From positions 124,001 to 188,000 of the forward strand of contig NZ_FMTS01000004.1 of the NCBI RefSeq assembly GCF_900100255.1: 64,000 nt of DNA, written 5' to 3'. Position numbers and translations under genes: made by a program. Source of the DNA: Asticcacaulis taihuensis (GTDB taxonomy: Bacteria; Pseudomonadota; Alphaproteobacteria; Caulobacterales; Caulobacteraceae). Position 1 is the first letter of the stretch. Every line of letters starts with the position of its first letter. This document shows positions 34,412 to 43,068 of this stretch, one piece after another. The notes under the pieces are model-generated. The model did not search any database and was not told the DNA's origin. It saw nothing but the letters and a program-made list of their open reading frames with translations.

Positions 34412-35326
34412 ATGCCTGTTACGCCTGAAAGAATGACCCATCTGAAGCGCCTTGAAGCCGAGGCGATCTTCATCATGCGCGAAGTCGCCGCCGAGTTCAA
34501 AAATCCGGTCATGCTCTATTCGATCGGCAAGGATTCGTCGGTCATGCTGCACCTGGCGCTCAAGGCCTTCTATCCGTCAAAGCCGCCCTTCCCGTTCATG
34601 CACGTCAATACGACGTGGAAATTCCGCGAGATGATCAGGTTCCGCGACGAGACCGCGGCGCGCCTGGGCCTGAACCTGATCAGCCACACCAACCAGGAAG
34701 GCGTGGCCAATAACGTCAATCCATTCGATCACGGTTCCAGTGTCTTCACCAACATCATGAAGACCGATGCCCTGAAACAGGCCCTGACAGAGCATGGTTT
34801 CGATGCGGCCTTCGGCGGCGCCCGCCGCGACGAGGAAAAGAGCCGTGCCAAGGAGCGCATCTTCTCCTTCCGCACCGCCAATCACGGCTGGGACCCGAAG
34901 AACCAGCGTCCGGAACTGTGGAATCTCTACAATGCCCGCGTGAAGCCCGGCGAATCGATCCGCGTCTTCCCGATCTCCAACTGGACCGAACTGGACATCT
35001 GGCAATATATCCTGATGGAGAATATCCCCATCGTGCCGCTTTATTTTGCGAAAAAGCGCCCGGTCGTGCAGCGTGGCGGCCAGTGGATCATGGTCGATGA
35101 CGACCGCCTGCCGCTCAATCCCGGCGAAGTGCCGGAAATGAAATCCGTGCGTTTCCGCACCCTGGGGGATTACCCCTTAACCGCCGCCGTCGAATCCGAA
35201 GCCGATACCCTAGAAGCCATTGTCGCCGAAATGCTGGTGGCCCGCACCTCGGAGCGCTCCGGTCGTCTGATCGACCACGACGAAGCCGGCTCGATGGAAA
35301 AGAAGAAGCGCGAAGGTTATTTCTAA
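34412..35326 (+). CDS. cysD: Sulfate adenylyltransferase subunit 2
   Basis: The ATP-sulfurylase catalytic subunit, which makes adenylyl sulfate (APS) from ATP and sulfate with the CysN GTPase. The 304-residue product has the N-type ATP pyrophosphatase PP-motif [13 protein letters not shown], the [20 protein letters not shown] block and the C-terminal KKREGYF. ATG 34412 has GAGG eight bases upstream and begins the family-like [19 protein letters not shown]. The last base of the stop codon is the first base of the cysNC start. Confidence 0.95.
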   Translation: MPVTPERMTHLKRLEAEAIFIMREVAAEFKNPVMLYSIGKDSSVMLHLALKAFYPSKPPFPFMHVNTTWKFREMIRFRDETAARLGLNLISHTNQEGVANNVNPFDHGSSVFTNIMKTDALKQALTEHGFDAAFGGARRDEEKSRAKERIFSFRTANHGWDPKNQRPELWNLYNARVKPGESIRVFPISNWTELDIWQYILMENIPIVPLYFAKKRPVVQRGGQWIMVDDDRLPLNPGEVPEMKSVRFRTLGDYPLTAAVESEADTLEAIVAEMLVARTSERSGRLIDHDEAGSMEKKKREGYF

Positions 35327-37257
35327 TGAATACGACTGTTATGGAAGACGCCCTCGACACAAAAGCGCTCGTGGAATATCTGGCCACGCACGAAAAGAAG
35401 GATCTGCTGCGTTTCCTGACCTGCGGGTCGGTGGATGACGGCAAGTCGACCCTGATCGGCCGCCTGCTCTATGACACCAAGCTGATCTTCGAGGATCAGT
35501 TGGCAAGTATCGAGAAGGATTCGAAGAAGCACGGCACGGTCGGTGACGATATCGACCTGGCCCTGCTCGTTGATGGTTTGCAGGCCGAGCGCGAGCAAGG
35601 CATTACCATTGATGTCGCCTACCGGTTCTTCACAACCGACAAGCGCAAGTTCATTGTGGCCGACACCCCCGGCCATGAACAATATACGCGCAATATGGCG
35701 ACCGGGGCGTCGAACTCCGACCTCGCCGTCATCCTGATCGACGCCCGCAAAGGTATATTGACGCAAACGCGCCGTCACTCGTTCATCGTGTCCCTGCTTG
35801 GCATCAAACACGTCGTGCTCGCCGTCAACAAGATCGACCTGATGGACTACTCCCAGGACGTTTTTGATAAGATCGTCGCCGACTACAAGGCGTTCGCCGC
35901 CGATTTCGGCTTCGAGACTCTCCAGGCCATTCCGATGTCCGCCCGCTATGGCGATAACGTGCTGGGCCGCAGCGACAAGCTGCCGTGGTATCAGGGCCCG
36001 ACACTGGTCGAACATCTGGAAACGGTACAGATCGATCAGGACCTGAGCCAAAAGCCTTTCCGCCTTCAGGTTCAGTGGGTCAACCGGCCCGACCTCAATT
36101 TCCGCGGCTTCTCCGGCACCATTTCCTCCGGCACGATCCGTCCCGGTGACGACGTACTGGTCGCCAAATCCGGCAAATCCTCAAGAGTCAAGGCGATCGT
36201 CACCTATGACGGCGACCTGGCCGTGGCCGCTGCCGGCCAGGCCATTACGCTGACCCTGGAAGACGAAATCGATATTTCACGCGGTGACGTGATCTCCACT
36301 ACGGATAATCGCCCGGAAGTCTCCGATCAGTTCCAGGCGCGCCTGATCTGGATGAGCGAGCAGGAACTGATCCCCGGCCGCACGCTGCTGATCAAGATCG
36401 GCGCGAAGACCGTTTCGGCATCGGTGACCGAAATAAAGCACAAGACAGACGTCAATACCTTTGCCGACCTGGCCGCCAAGACGCTGAAACTGAATGAAGT
36501 CGCGCTGGTCAATATCGCCTTGCAGGAGCCGGTGGCGTTTGATCCGTATGCGGACAATCACGAAATGGGCGCCTTTATCGTCATCGATCGCGTGTCGAAC
36601 CTGACGCTCGGTGCCGGCATGATCGAGCACGGACTGCGCCGCGCCACCAATGTCCACTGGCAGGCACTCGACGTCAACAAGGCGACGCGCGCCGCCGCCA
36701 AGGGCCAGAAACCGGCCGTGTTGTGGTTCACCGGGCTTTCCGGCGCCGGCAAATCGACCATCGCCAATCTGGTGGAAAAGAAGTTGCTCAGCCTCGGCCA
36801 CCACACCTACCTGCTCGATGGCGACAATGTGCGCCACGGCCTGAATAAGGACTTAGGCTTCACCGATGCCGACCGCGTGGAAAATATCCGCCGCGTGGCC
36901 GAGGTCTCCAAGCTGATGGTCGATGCCGGCCTGGTGACGCTCGTCTCATTCATCTCGCCCTTCCGCGCCGAACGCCAGATGGCGCGCGAACTGCTGGGCG
37001 AGAACGAGTTCATCGAAATCTATGTCTCGACCCCGCTTGATGTGGTGGAAAAGCGCGACGTTAAGGGCCTCTACGTCAAGGCGCGCGCCGGCGAGATCAG
37101 GAACTTCACCGGTATCGACAGCCCTTACGAAGCGCCGGAAAACCCGGAACTGACACTCGACACCACGAGCCAGACACCTGAGCAACTGGCGGAAAAAGTT
37201 GTGCTCTTCATGGTCAAGAATGGCTATCTTATAAGCGCACCAGAGTATCAGATTTAA
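35326..37257 (+). CDS. cysNC: Bifunctional sulfate adenylyltransferase subunit 1 / APS kinase
   Basis: A 643-residue fusion. The N-terminal CysN GTPase (about 1-440) has G1 [12 protein letters not shown] near residue 34, [12 protein letters not shown] and NKIDLMD. The C-terminal APS kinase (about 460-643) has the P-loop GLSGAGKST near residue 470, [10 protein letters not shown] and the FISPFRAER block. With CysD it converts sulfate to PAPS, the donor for sulfotransferases. The fusion commits the product to PAPS. No PAPS reductase or sulfite reductase gene is near, so the likely use is sulfation rather than cysteine synthesis, though assimilation genes could lie elsewhere. Confidence 0.95.
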   Translation: MNTTVMEDALDTKALVEYLATHEKKDLLRFLTCGSVDDGKSTLIGRLLYDTKLIFEDQLASIEKDSKKHGTVGDDIDLALLVDGLQAEREQGITIDVAYRFFTTDKRKFIVADTPGHEQYTRNMATGASNSDLAVILIDARKGILTQTRRHSFIVSLLGIKHVVLAVNKIDLMDYSQDVFDKIVADYKAFAADFGFETLQAIPMSARYGDNVLGRSDKLPWYQGPTLVEHLETVQIDQDLSQKPFRLQVQWVNRPDLNFRGFSGTISSGTIRPGDDVLVAKSGKSSRVKAIVTYDGDLAVAAAGQAITLTLEDEIDISRGDVISTTDNRPEVSDQFQARLIWMSEQELIPGRTLLIKIGAKTVSASVTEIKHKTDVNTFADLAAKTLKLNEVALVNIALQEPVAFDPYADNHEMGAFIVIDRVSNLTLGAGMIEHGLRRATNVHWQALDVNKATRAAAKGQKPAVLWFTGLSGAGKSTIANLVEKKLLSLGHHTYLLDGDNVRHGLNKDLGFTDADRVENIRRVAEVSKLMVDAGLVTLVSFISPFRAERQMARELLGENEFIEIYVSTPLDVVEKRDVKGLYVKARAGEIRNFTGIDSPYEAPENPELTLDTTSQTPEQLAEKVVLFMVKNGYLISAPEYQI

Positions 37258-37466
37258 CACCTCCGCTGCGGACAGACCCGCCACTACGGTCGCCCGAAAT
37301 AATCATAAAGTCCGTTATTGGAGGATTGTTTGAACGGTATTTTTTGCAAATACGCAGTCACCTTTTGCGTTGCAAAAGCATATGAACTGGTCTAACTGGG
37401 CACTTCACGAGGTGGTATCTACCATATCGTTGCTCTCTATTTGCTTTGTAGGCGGACCTGCTTCTT

Positions 37467-38252
37467 ATGAATAAAGCCTTTCTGGATCTACAAAAGGGGC
37501 TCGCACTCTACAAAGTCTGGGTTTACCAAGCCTATCACGAAATAAGCTCCAAATACAGACACACCATTCTCGGGTCATTATGGATCGCCGGCAGCATGGT
37601 GACAACGTCACTTTGTCTTTCATTGGTATTCGGCATCATCCAGGGGCAAGATCTCCGGACCGTTCTGCCGCATATCATGGGCGGCATTCTAGCCTATACC
37701 ATGATCAGCTTCATCCTGACGGACGGTGCCGAAGTCTTCATCAATGCGGGCGGCATAATCAAAAACCACGCCTATCCCTTTACCTATTATGTATTTGAGG
37801 GCGTTACTCGCTCCTTCCTAACCTTCTTGCATAATTTGATAGTGTTCTACATCGCCATCGCTCTTGTCGGCGGCCTTCGAGTACCAAGCTGGGAAATCCT
37901 GTTGGGTTTGCCTGTTGTTTTGATGAGCATGGTCACTTGGGGCACCTTTGTCGGCATGATGGCTTCGCGTTTTCGCGATCTGCGCTTCATGATGCCCTAT
38001 CTATCACAGCTTATATTCTTCCTGACTCCAATCTTCTGGACAATCGGTACGAATGCCAAGGGCTGGCGCAGTGCGATTGTCGCTGACTACAATCCTTTTT
38101 ATGGTTTGGTAGAAGTGATACGTGCGCCGTTACTTGGACAAGCTCCGTCAGCACAATGCTGGATGCTGGCAATCATTGCCATGGTTACCGGCATTATAGC
38201 CTGGCTGTTGATGTTCAGCGCTTTCCGCCGCCGCATTCCGTTCTGGGTGTAG
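37467..38252 (+). CDS. Polysaccharide ABC transporter, permease (Wzm/KpsM-like)
   Basis: A 261-residue ABC-2 type membrane protein with about six transmembrane helices and the family features SSKYRHTILGSLWIAGSMV (cytoplasmic N-terminal segment) and FRDLRFMMPYLSQLIFFLTPIFW. With the ATPase gene 31 bp downstream it forms the exporter for a finished, lipid-linked polysaccharide. A 209-bp AT-rich gap separates it from cysNC and probably carries its promoter, so the exporter pair may be expressed separately from the PAPS genes. Confidence 0.9.
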   Translation: MNKAFLDLQKGLALYKVWVYQAYHEISSKYRHTILGSLWIAGSMVTTSLCLSLVFGIIQGQDLRTVLPHIMGGILAYTMISFILTDGAEVFINAGGIIKNHAYPFTYYVFEGVTRSFLTFLHNLIVFYIAIALVGGLRVPSWEILLGLPVVLMSMVTWGTFVGMMASRFRDLRFMMPYLSQLIFFLTPIFWTIGTNAKGWRSAIVADYNPFYGLVEVIRAPLLGQAPSAQCWMLAIIAMVTGIIAWLLMFSAFRRRIPFWV

Positions 38253-38283
38253 TTTATAGTCTTCCTGCATTTCCGGTAATCAA

Positions 38284-39033
38284 ATGTCTTCAATCGTCTC
38301 AGTCAACGGACTAGAGCTTTCCTACCCGATCTACTCCATCCGAGCGAGCTCAATCCGTAATACGATTGCGAACCTTGCCGTCGGCGGAAAGCTGCTAAAG
38401 GACGGCCAGGACGTCATTCATGTGCGCGCGCTGGAAGGCCTCAGCTTCTCGCTGTACGAAGGGGACCGCCTTGGTATTATTGGCCACAATGGCGCCGGCA
38501 AGACCACACTGCTAAAGGTTCTGGCAGGGGTGTATGAACCAGACCGCGGCAATGTCACCGTTCACGGCCGCATTTCATCCATGATTGACGTGGGCCTGGG
38601 TCTGGACGCCTCTCTGACCGGTCGTGAAAATATCATGACCATGGGCCGGATGCGCGGCTTTCCGACGCGAGAAATTATCGCCAAGATTCCCGACATGGTC
38701 GAATTCTCCGAACTGGGCGGATATGTCGACCTGCCGGTCAAGGCCTATAGTGCCGGCATGCAGGCGCGTCTGGTTTTCGCCGTCGCCACGACACTGGAGC
38801 CGGATGTTCTGCTGCTGGACGAATGGATCGGCGCCGGCGATGCGGCCTTTCATGAGAAGGCGGCCAACCGAATGAATGACATCCTAAGCCAGTCGCGCGT
38901 CATGGTCTTGGCCACCCATAATTTTGGCATGATTCAAAGTGTCTGCAATAAGCTGCTGGTCCTGAACGGTGGACGCCAGGAATTCTTCGGCAAGGTTGAT
39001 CAATGGGACTTCAACCTGCGCGCGCCTCGCTGA
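38284..39033 (+). CDS. Polysaccharide ABC transporter, ATP-binding protein (Wzt/KpsT-like, short)
   Basis: A 249-residue ATPase with Walker A GHNGAGKTT (about residue 67), ABC signature YSAGMQARL (about 158) and Walker B VLLLDEW (about 178), followed by the H-loop LATHN. It lacks the C-terminal carbohydrate-binding domain of Wzt proteins that recognise modified O-antigen ends, so the exporter is of the capsule/KpsT or non-discriminating type. It is the last gene of the plus-strand run and is followed by the IS630 remnant. Confidence 0.92.
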   Translation: MSSIVSVNGLELSYPIYSIRASSIRNTIANLAVGGKLLKDGQDVIHVRALEGLSFSLYEGDRLGIIGHNGAGKTTLLKVLAGVYEPDRGNVTVHGRISSMIDVGLGLDASLTGRENIMTMGRMRGFPTREIIAKIPDMVEFSELGGYVDLPVKAYSAGMQARLVFAVATTLEPDVLLLDEWIGAGDAAFHEKAANRMNDILSQSRVMVLATHNFGMIQSVCNKLLVLNGGRQEFFGKVDQWDFNLRAPR

Positions 39034-39104
39034 ATCTGGACCTCGGCATTCGATCTGAATAGATCAGATTAGCGGTATAATTTTTGTTTTAGAGCATTAC
39101 GATT

Positions 39105-39382
39105 TTAGATTAAATCATATGCTGAGTTCCTGAAGTAATTTGCGCATTTGTCTGGAGAAAAGAGGTCAATGAGTTGGCCTATCTTTCTCCAGACGTTTTC
39201 CCTGGTTCGCTCAGCCGCCTTTCTCATGAGGTGTTTGAGCTTCGAGAAGACCTGCTCGATCGGGTTTAGATCAGGACTGTATGGTGGTAGGAAGAGCAAT
39301 CTTGCGCCAGCCCTGCGGATAGCTCTACGAGCCGCTTTGGCTTTGTGGCTGGATAGATTGTCGAGAATGACGATGTCGCCCG
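39105..39382 (-). pseudogene. IS630-family transposase, 3' part (DDE C-terminal half)
   Basis: Encodes the C-terminal catalytic part of an IS630-type DDE transposase: [20 protein letters not shown] with the second catalytic Asp, then [23 protein letters not shown] with the terminal acidic residue, ending in FRNSAYDLI and a stop at 39105. It is cut from its 5' part by the IS66 element starting at 39391. It has no start codon of its own apart from internal ones. Confidence 0.9.
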
Positions 39383-39390
39383 GCTTGAGC
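39383..39390. repeat. IS66 target-site duplication, left copy
   Basis: The octamer GCTTGAGC lies directly outside the left IS66 inverted repeat and recurs at 42313-42320 outside the right one. Eight-base duplications are the hallmark of IS66-family insertion. Confidence 0.95.
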
Positions 39391-39403
39391 GTAAGCGTCC
39401 GGT
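39391..39403. repeat. IS66 inverted repeat, left
   Basis: GTAAGCGTCCGGT; matches the right terminal repeat at 42300-42312 without mismatch. Confidence 0.95.
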
Positions 39404-39410
39404 GAGAGCC

Positions 39411-39824
39411 TCAAGTTTGGAAGTTCTCGATTAAATCCATGGCGATTTGTGCATCAGCGTCATTCAGTAGCCCACTATCCAGGAAGCCCTTCAACGCAAT
39501 CGCGTCGTCCTCCCGGAAAAGCCTTTTCTTTTTCAGAAGCCGCTTAACTCGTCGTCCATGCCGCACTTGTAGCTCAGTCAGCGTCATGAGCCCTTCAGAT
39601 CTCATAGTCTCGTCAATCTGCCGACGGCTATCGGCAGGGAAGCCGAACCCCTGTTCAGCGAGATCTCCAAGACCCTCTTGAAGACCTTGGCGCTGTTGCG
39701 ATGGCGTAAATTGCGCCTGCCAGCTCTTGATGTCCGCAGCTATGTCATATTGAGGGTTCATGAGCTCGGACAGCCTCAGTAACACCTTGAGAAGATAGTC
39801 AAATTCGGCTGCCGTAACGGCCAT
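39411..39824 (-). CDS. IS66 passenger ORF, unknown function
   Basis: A 137-residue protein starting MAVTAAEFDYLLKVLLRLSE, mostly helical and charged, with a basic stretch RRVKRLLKKKRLFRED near residue 100. It lies inside the IS66 between the end of tnpC and the left inverted repeat, so it travels with the element. Extra ORFs after tnpC occur in some alphaproteobacterial IS66 elements and their roles are unknown. The ATG at 39824 is the most reasonable start; the longer frame to 39974 overlaps tnpC. The reading frame is intact although tnpC is not. Confidence 0.7.
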   Translation of the reverse strand: MAVTAAEFDYLLKVLLRLSELMNPQYDIAADIKSWQAQFTPSQQRQGLQEGLGDLAEQGFGFPADSRRQIDETMRSEGLMTLTELQVRHGRRVKRLLKKKRLFREDDAIALKGFLDSGLLNDADAQIAMDLIENFQT

Positions 39825-39867
39825 CTTGTTGCGTCCCCAACAATTCCATCTAGAATGATATGACAGA

Positions 39868-41413
39868 TTAACCGGCGATTGATCTCCAAGACAACAGGTC
39901 ACGCAATGCCTGCGGAGTGGCGTTACCGACGCGGCCAAGCACGTCGGCCTAATACCGCTCCGGTTCCAACCCATTGAGCTTGGCAGTCTCGATGAGTGTC
40001 AGGATTGGCCGTGCGTTCACCGCCGGCATCCGAGCCGGCGAACAGCCAGTTGTTACGGCCCACAGCAATCGGCCGGATGGCTCGCTCGGCGGCATTGTTG
40101 TCGATCTCGACGGTGCCATCATCGAGGTAGACCTGCAGGGCATCCCAGCGCGCCAGGCCATAGCGCATGGCTTCCGCCAGCGTCTGCTTCTGCGGAACCT
40201 TCGGCAAGGTGTCCTTCATCCAGCGATGAAGGGCTTCCACTCGCGGTCGGGCATGTTCCTGTCGCTGTCGTCGCCGCTCGCAGGGCGGAAGGCCCTTGAC
40301 CCTGGCCTCAATCTCGTAGAGCTCGCCGATCCGCCGCAGTGCCTCGTCAGCCAGAGTGGATCGCTTAATTTTGATAACATCGTGGAACTTGCGTCGCAAG
40401 TGCGCCCAGCAGGCGGCCTCCGTGATGCTGTTGCCATAGAGCTTCTTGTAGTCGGCATAGCCGTCAGCGTGCAGCACGCCGTTAAAGCCAGTCAGATGAT
40501 CCTTCAGGTGTTCACCCTTGCGGTCCGGGCTGAAGAAGTAAGCAACGGCTGGCGGAGCCTGGTCCTGGTAATCGCGACCGTCGCGCACATAGACCCAGAG
40601 GCGGCCCGTCCTGGTTCTCCCCTTGCCGGGCTCCAGCACCGGCACCGGCGTGTCATCGCCATGCACCCGGGAACCGGCAAAGACATGCGCCTTGATCAGG
40701 TCGACCAACGGCGTCAGCAGGTGCGAAGCTTGGCCGACCCAATCCGCCAGGGTCGATCTGGATATCTCGACGCCTTCGCGGGCATAGATCTCGGACTGGC
40801 GGTAGAGCGGCAGGTGGTCATCGAACTTCGACACCAGCACATGGGCCAGCAAGCCAGCACCTGGCTTACCGCGTTCGATTGGCAATGATGGCATCTCGCC
40901 GCTCAGTGTCTTATCGCAGCCTTTGCAGATGAAGCGCTTCTCGATGTGACGAAGCACCTTGAAGGAACCCGGCACATAGTCGAGGACCTCGTGCACGCTG
41001 TCCGGCGCCTTCAGGAAGCTGGCACCGCCGCAGTCGGGGCAGGTGCATGGTGCATCATAGACACGCTCTTCCCGTGGCAGATGGTCTGGCAGTGGTTGGC
41101 GCGACGGCTTGTCCTTCGCCTCAGTGTCCGCGTTGGATATGGGAAAAACAGCCGTGACCTCAGCCCGGTTGGCTTCGAGGTCTTCCAGCATCAGCTCAAG
41201 CTGGTCGGCCTTCTCCGACGACGCACCGTACTTACCGTGACGCAGCAGTGTGAGCTGCGCACGAAGCATGTCGATAATGCTGTCGCGCTTGTTGGTCTCG
41301 GCCTTCTCGCGGGCAATTGCGGCTTCCGCATCCGCCAACTGCTGGGCCTGCGCGGCGATGATGGCGCGAAGGGCTTCCACGTCGGTAATGTCGGCCAGAG
41401 CCTGCGTATCCAT
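39868..41413 (-). pseudogene. tnpC: IS66 transposase TnpC, inactivated by frameshift and nonsense codon
   Basis: The DDE transposase of IS66. Starting at 41413, the first about 470 residues are intact: a coiled N-terminus, the Cys-rich zinc-binding-like motif APCTCPDCGG, the catalytic-core blocks VHGDDTPVPVL and HADGYADYKKLYG, and DNNAAERAIRPIAVGRNNWLFAGSDAGGER. Just after GGERTA, near 40005, two bases are missing relative to the family sequence and the frame runs into unrelated residues. In the correct frame LIETAKLNGLEPERY continues but meets a TAG at 39949-39951. The last family-like segment ends in LLSWRSIAG at 39868. Two independent lesions indicate decay. Confidence 0.9.
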
Positions 41414-41488
41414 GGGTGAAAGAATAGCCGATTTACTTGAATCACGCCAGCCAAACTCCGCGAAATCGTTTATAAAACAAGGCTTAAA

Positions 41489-41833
41489 TTAAACTCGAGT
41501 TGGTGCCGAAGTCCACGCCGGTCGACGCCAATCCATCCCTTCAACCAGCATCGCCAACTGCGCAGAGGTCAGCCTTGCAACACCGTCGTTAGGCGCCGGC
41601 CACGGAAAACGTCCGCGCTCCAGCACCTTGTAGAACAGGCAATAGCCCTGACCGTCCCACCACAGGATCTTCAGCCGATCACCGCGCTTACCGCGGAAGA
41701 CAAACAGGGCACCCGACGATGGGACCTGCCGGATGACCTTCTCGGCCTGGCCGATCAAACCCTCAATACCCTTGCGCATATCAGTTGGACCGCAGGCCAG
41801 ATAGACCCGCACATTACCGGCCGGACCGATCAT
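41489..41833 (-). CDS. tnpB: IS66 accessory protein TnpB (Orf2)
   Basis: A 114-residue IS66 Orf2-like protein: VYLACGPTDMRKGIEGL, GALFVFRGKRGDRLKILWWDGQGYCLFYKVLERGRFPWP and the C-terminal LTSAQLAMLVEGMDWRR are the family blocks. It is required with TnpA and TnpC for transposition. Four-base overlap with tnpA suggests translational coupling. The frame is intact. Confidence 0.95.
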   Translation of the reverse strand: MIGPAGNVRVYLACGPTDMRKGIEGLIGQAEKVIRQVPSSGALFVFRGKRGDRLKILWWDGQGYCLFYKVLERGRFPWPAPNDGVARLTSAQLAMLVEGMDWRRPAWTSAPTRV

Positions 41834-42210
41834 GCCGCCTCAACGCACGCAATGAGCGACGCCAGACCCTGCCGCTCCAGGTCGGCGGCCACCTTCAAGA
41901 CGCGGCCGTTGCGCAAACTGATCTCCACAATCACCGGGCGCGGCTTCGAACTGCGGCCACTCGGCGTTGATGGCGTACCGGCTTCGACCAAGGTGACGGG
42001 CGCGAACATCTGCGGTTCGGGTAAGGCCTTGACCTCACCGAACAGCTGTCGGCTCCAGCGGCGGATCTGCTGAGGCAAAATATCGTGGCGGCGCGCCACG
42101 TCGGACAATCGAACGCCAGGCTGAGCGGCTTCTTCCAGCACTCGAACCTTGTCCTCGTCAGGCCAGCGCCGGCGTCGTCCGCCGCCCGTAATGATCTCCA
42201 TCCGCGCCAT
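41830..42210 (-). CDS. tnpA: IS66 accessory protein TnpA
   Basis: A 126-residue protein with an N-terminal helix-turn-helix (RRRWPDEDKVRVLEEAAQPG, then VARRHDILPQQIRRW). It is the DNA-binding accessory of IS66 elements. The C-terminus IVEISLRNGRVLKVAADL is family-typical. It starts with ATG at 42210, about 100 bp inside the right terminal repeat. Confidence 0.93.
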   Translation of the reverse strand: MARMEIITGGGRRRRWPDEDKVRVLEEAAQPGVRLSDVARRHDILPQQIRRWSRQLFGEVKALPEPQMFAPVTLVEAGTPSTPSGRSSKPRPVIVEISLRNGRVLKVAADLERQGLASLIACVEAA

Positions 42211-42299
42211 AATCGCTTAGCTCCGTAGATAGCCCCGGAGATATCTCCGAAATTATCTCCAGAACTTCGCCCAGTTCGATGCGGAGACCAAATGCAGTG

Positions 42300-42312
42300 A
42301 CCGGACGCTTAC
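42300..42312. repeat. IS66 inverted repeat, right
   Basis: ACCGGACGCTTAC; exact reverse complement of the left repeat. Confidence 0.95.
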
Positions 42313-42320
42313 GCTTGAGC
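42313..42320. repeat. IS66 target-site duplication, right copy
   Basis: Second copy of the GCTTGAGC octamer, directly outside the right inverted repeat. Confidence 0.95.
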
Positions 42321-42974
42321 ACGGGCACAAGGCACTGCTCGACATAATCAACGAAGCCCCGGCCATTGATCGGGCCGTCGAAGACGCAAGGCGCATCGAT
42401 CCGATCGCAGCGTAAGGCGGCAATGAAGGTCATGGTCTGCCAGTGCCCAAACGGTGCTTTGGCCTTCAGCCTTTGTCCCTTCCGGCACCAACCGCGCAAA
42501 GGCGCCATGTTGGTTTTGGCCCAGGTCTCATCAATGAACAAAAGGCGGCGGGGATCAAGACGCCCCTGGTACATCTTCCATTGCTGACGTCGGCGCTGGA
42601 TCAGAGGCCGATCCTGTTCGGTCGGTAAAACGCTTTTTTTTGAAGCTCAGATCTTCGTCGTGCACAAAGTTCCAGACCGAGCGATAGTCGACCTTCACGC
42701 CACGCTCGCCCAACTCGCGGACAAGACCCATCAACGTAAAATCGCTACGCGTGCGCTCCAGAAGCCAGTCCCGGGTCGCCCCGACTAAAACCCGGGGCTT
42801 ATGACCGCCCATCTGGCCTGGAGACACACTGCCTGTGGTCCTGTAGCGATGCCACCACTTCGTGACACTCGAAGGCGCAATACCTAAAGCCTCGGCAACA
42901 GACCGAGTGGTGTCTCCCGCCTGAACGCGCGCTATCGCGCGCTCACGCAAATCCAACGATAAAGGCCGACCCAT
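42321..42974 (-). pseudogene. IS630-family transposase, 5' part, with frame change at an A8 tract
   Basis: The N-terminal helix-turn-helix region (MGRPLSLDLRERAIARVQAG, then VTKWWHRYRTTG) is in one frame. The catalytic part (EQDRPLIQRRRQQWKMYQG, LDPRRLLFIDETWAKTNM with the first Asp) is in another. They join at eight A on the coding strand (plus-strand T run 42634-42641): seven A would fuse SFKK to SVLPTEQDRP as in intact relatives. The break is either a mutation or the site of slippage used by some IS elements to make a fused transposase. The catalytic part is truncated by the IS66 at 42312. Confidence 0.88.
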
Positions 42975-43068
42975 GACTTCCTCCTGACAGAGGAAGTGAA
43001 TCAGAATGTTCCTGATTTGGGAATCCCGATTCAGCTAAATTTCATACCGATCTAGCGCTTTTAATGCC

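Larger units (their letters stand above)
39391..42312 (-). mobile_element. IS66-family insertion sequence with decayed tnpC and passenger ORF
   Basis: A 2922-bp element bounded by 13-bp inverted repeats starting GTAAGCGTCCGGT and flanked by a perfect 8-bp target duplication. On the minus strand it encodes tnpA, tnpB, tnpC and a fourth ORF. tnpA and tnpB overlap by four bases, as usual in the family. tnpC carries a frameshift and a nonsense codon, so this copy is unlikely to move by itself. The intact target duplication shows the ends have not rearranged since insertion. Confidence 0.96.
39078..43044 (-). mobile_element. IS630-family element, split by an IS66 insertion (ends approximate)
   Basis: The transposase 5' part (42321-42974) and 3' part (39105-39382) lie on either side of an IS66 element. 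When the IS66 and one copy of its 8-bp target duplication are removed, the frame reads through as [17 protein letters not shown], so this was one element before the second insertion. The ends are placed at TA dinucleotides near CGGTAT/ATACCG sequences at 39072-39079 and 43044-43049, because IS630 duplicates TA; this is tentative. It lies between wzt and a sulfotransferase gene. Confidence 0.7.
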
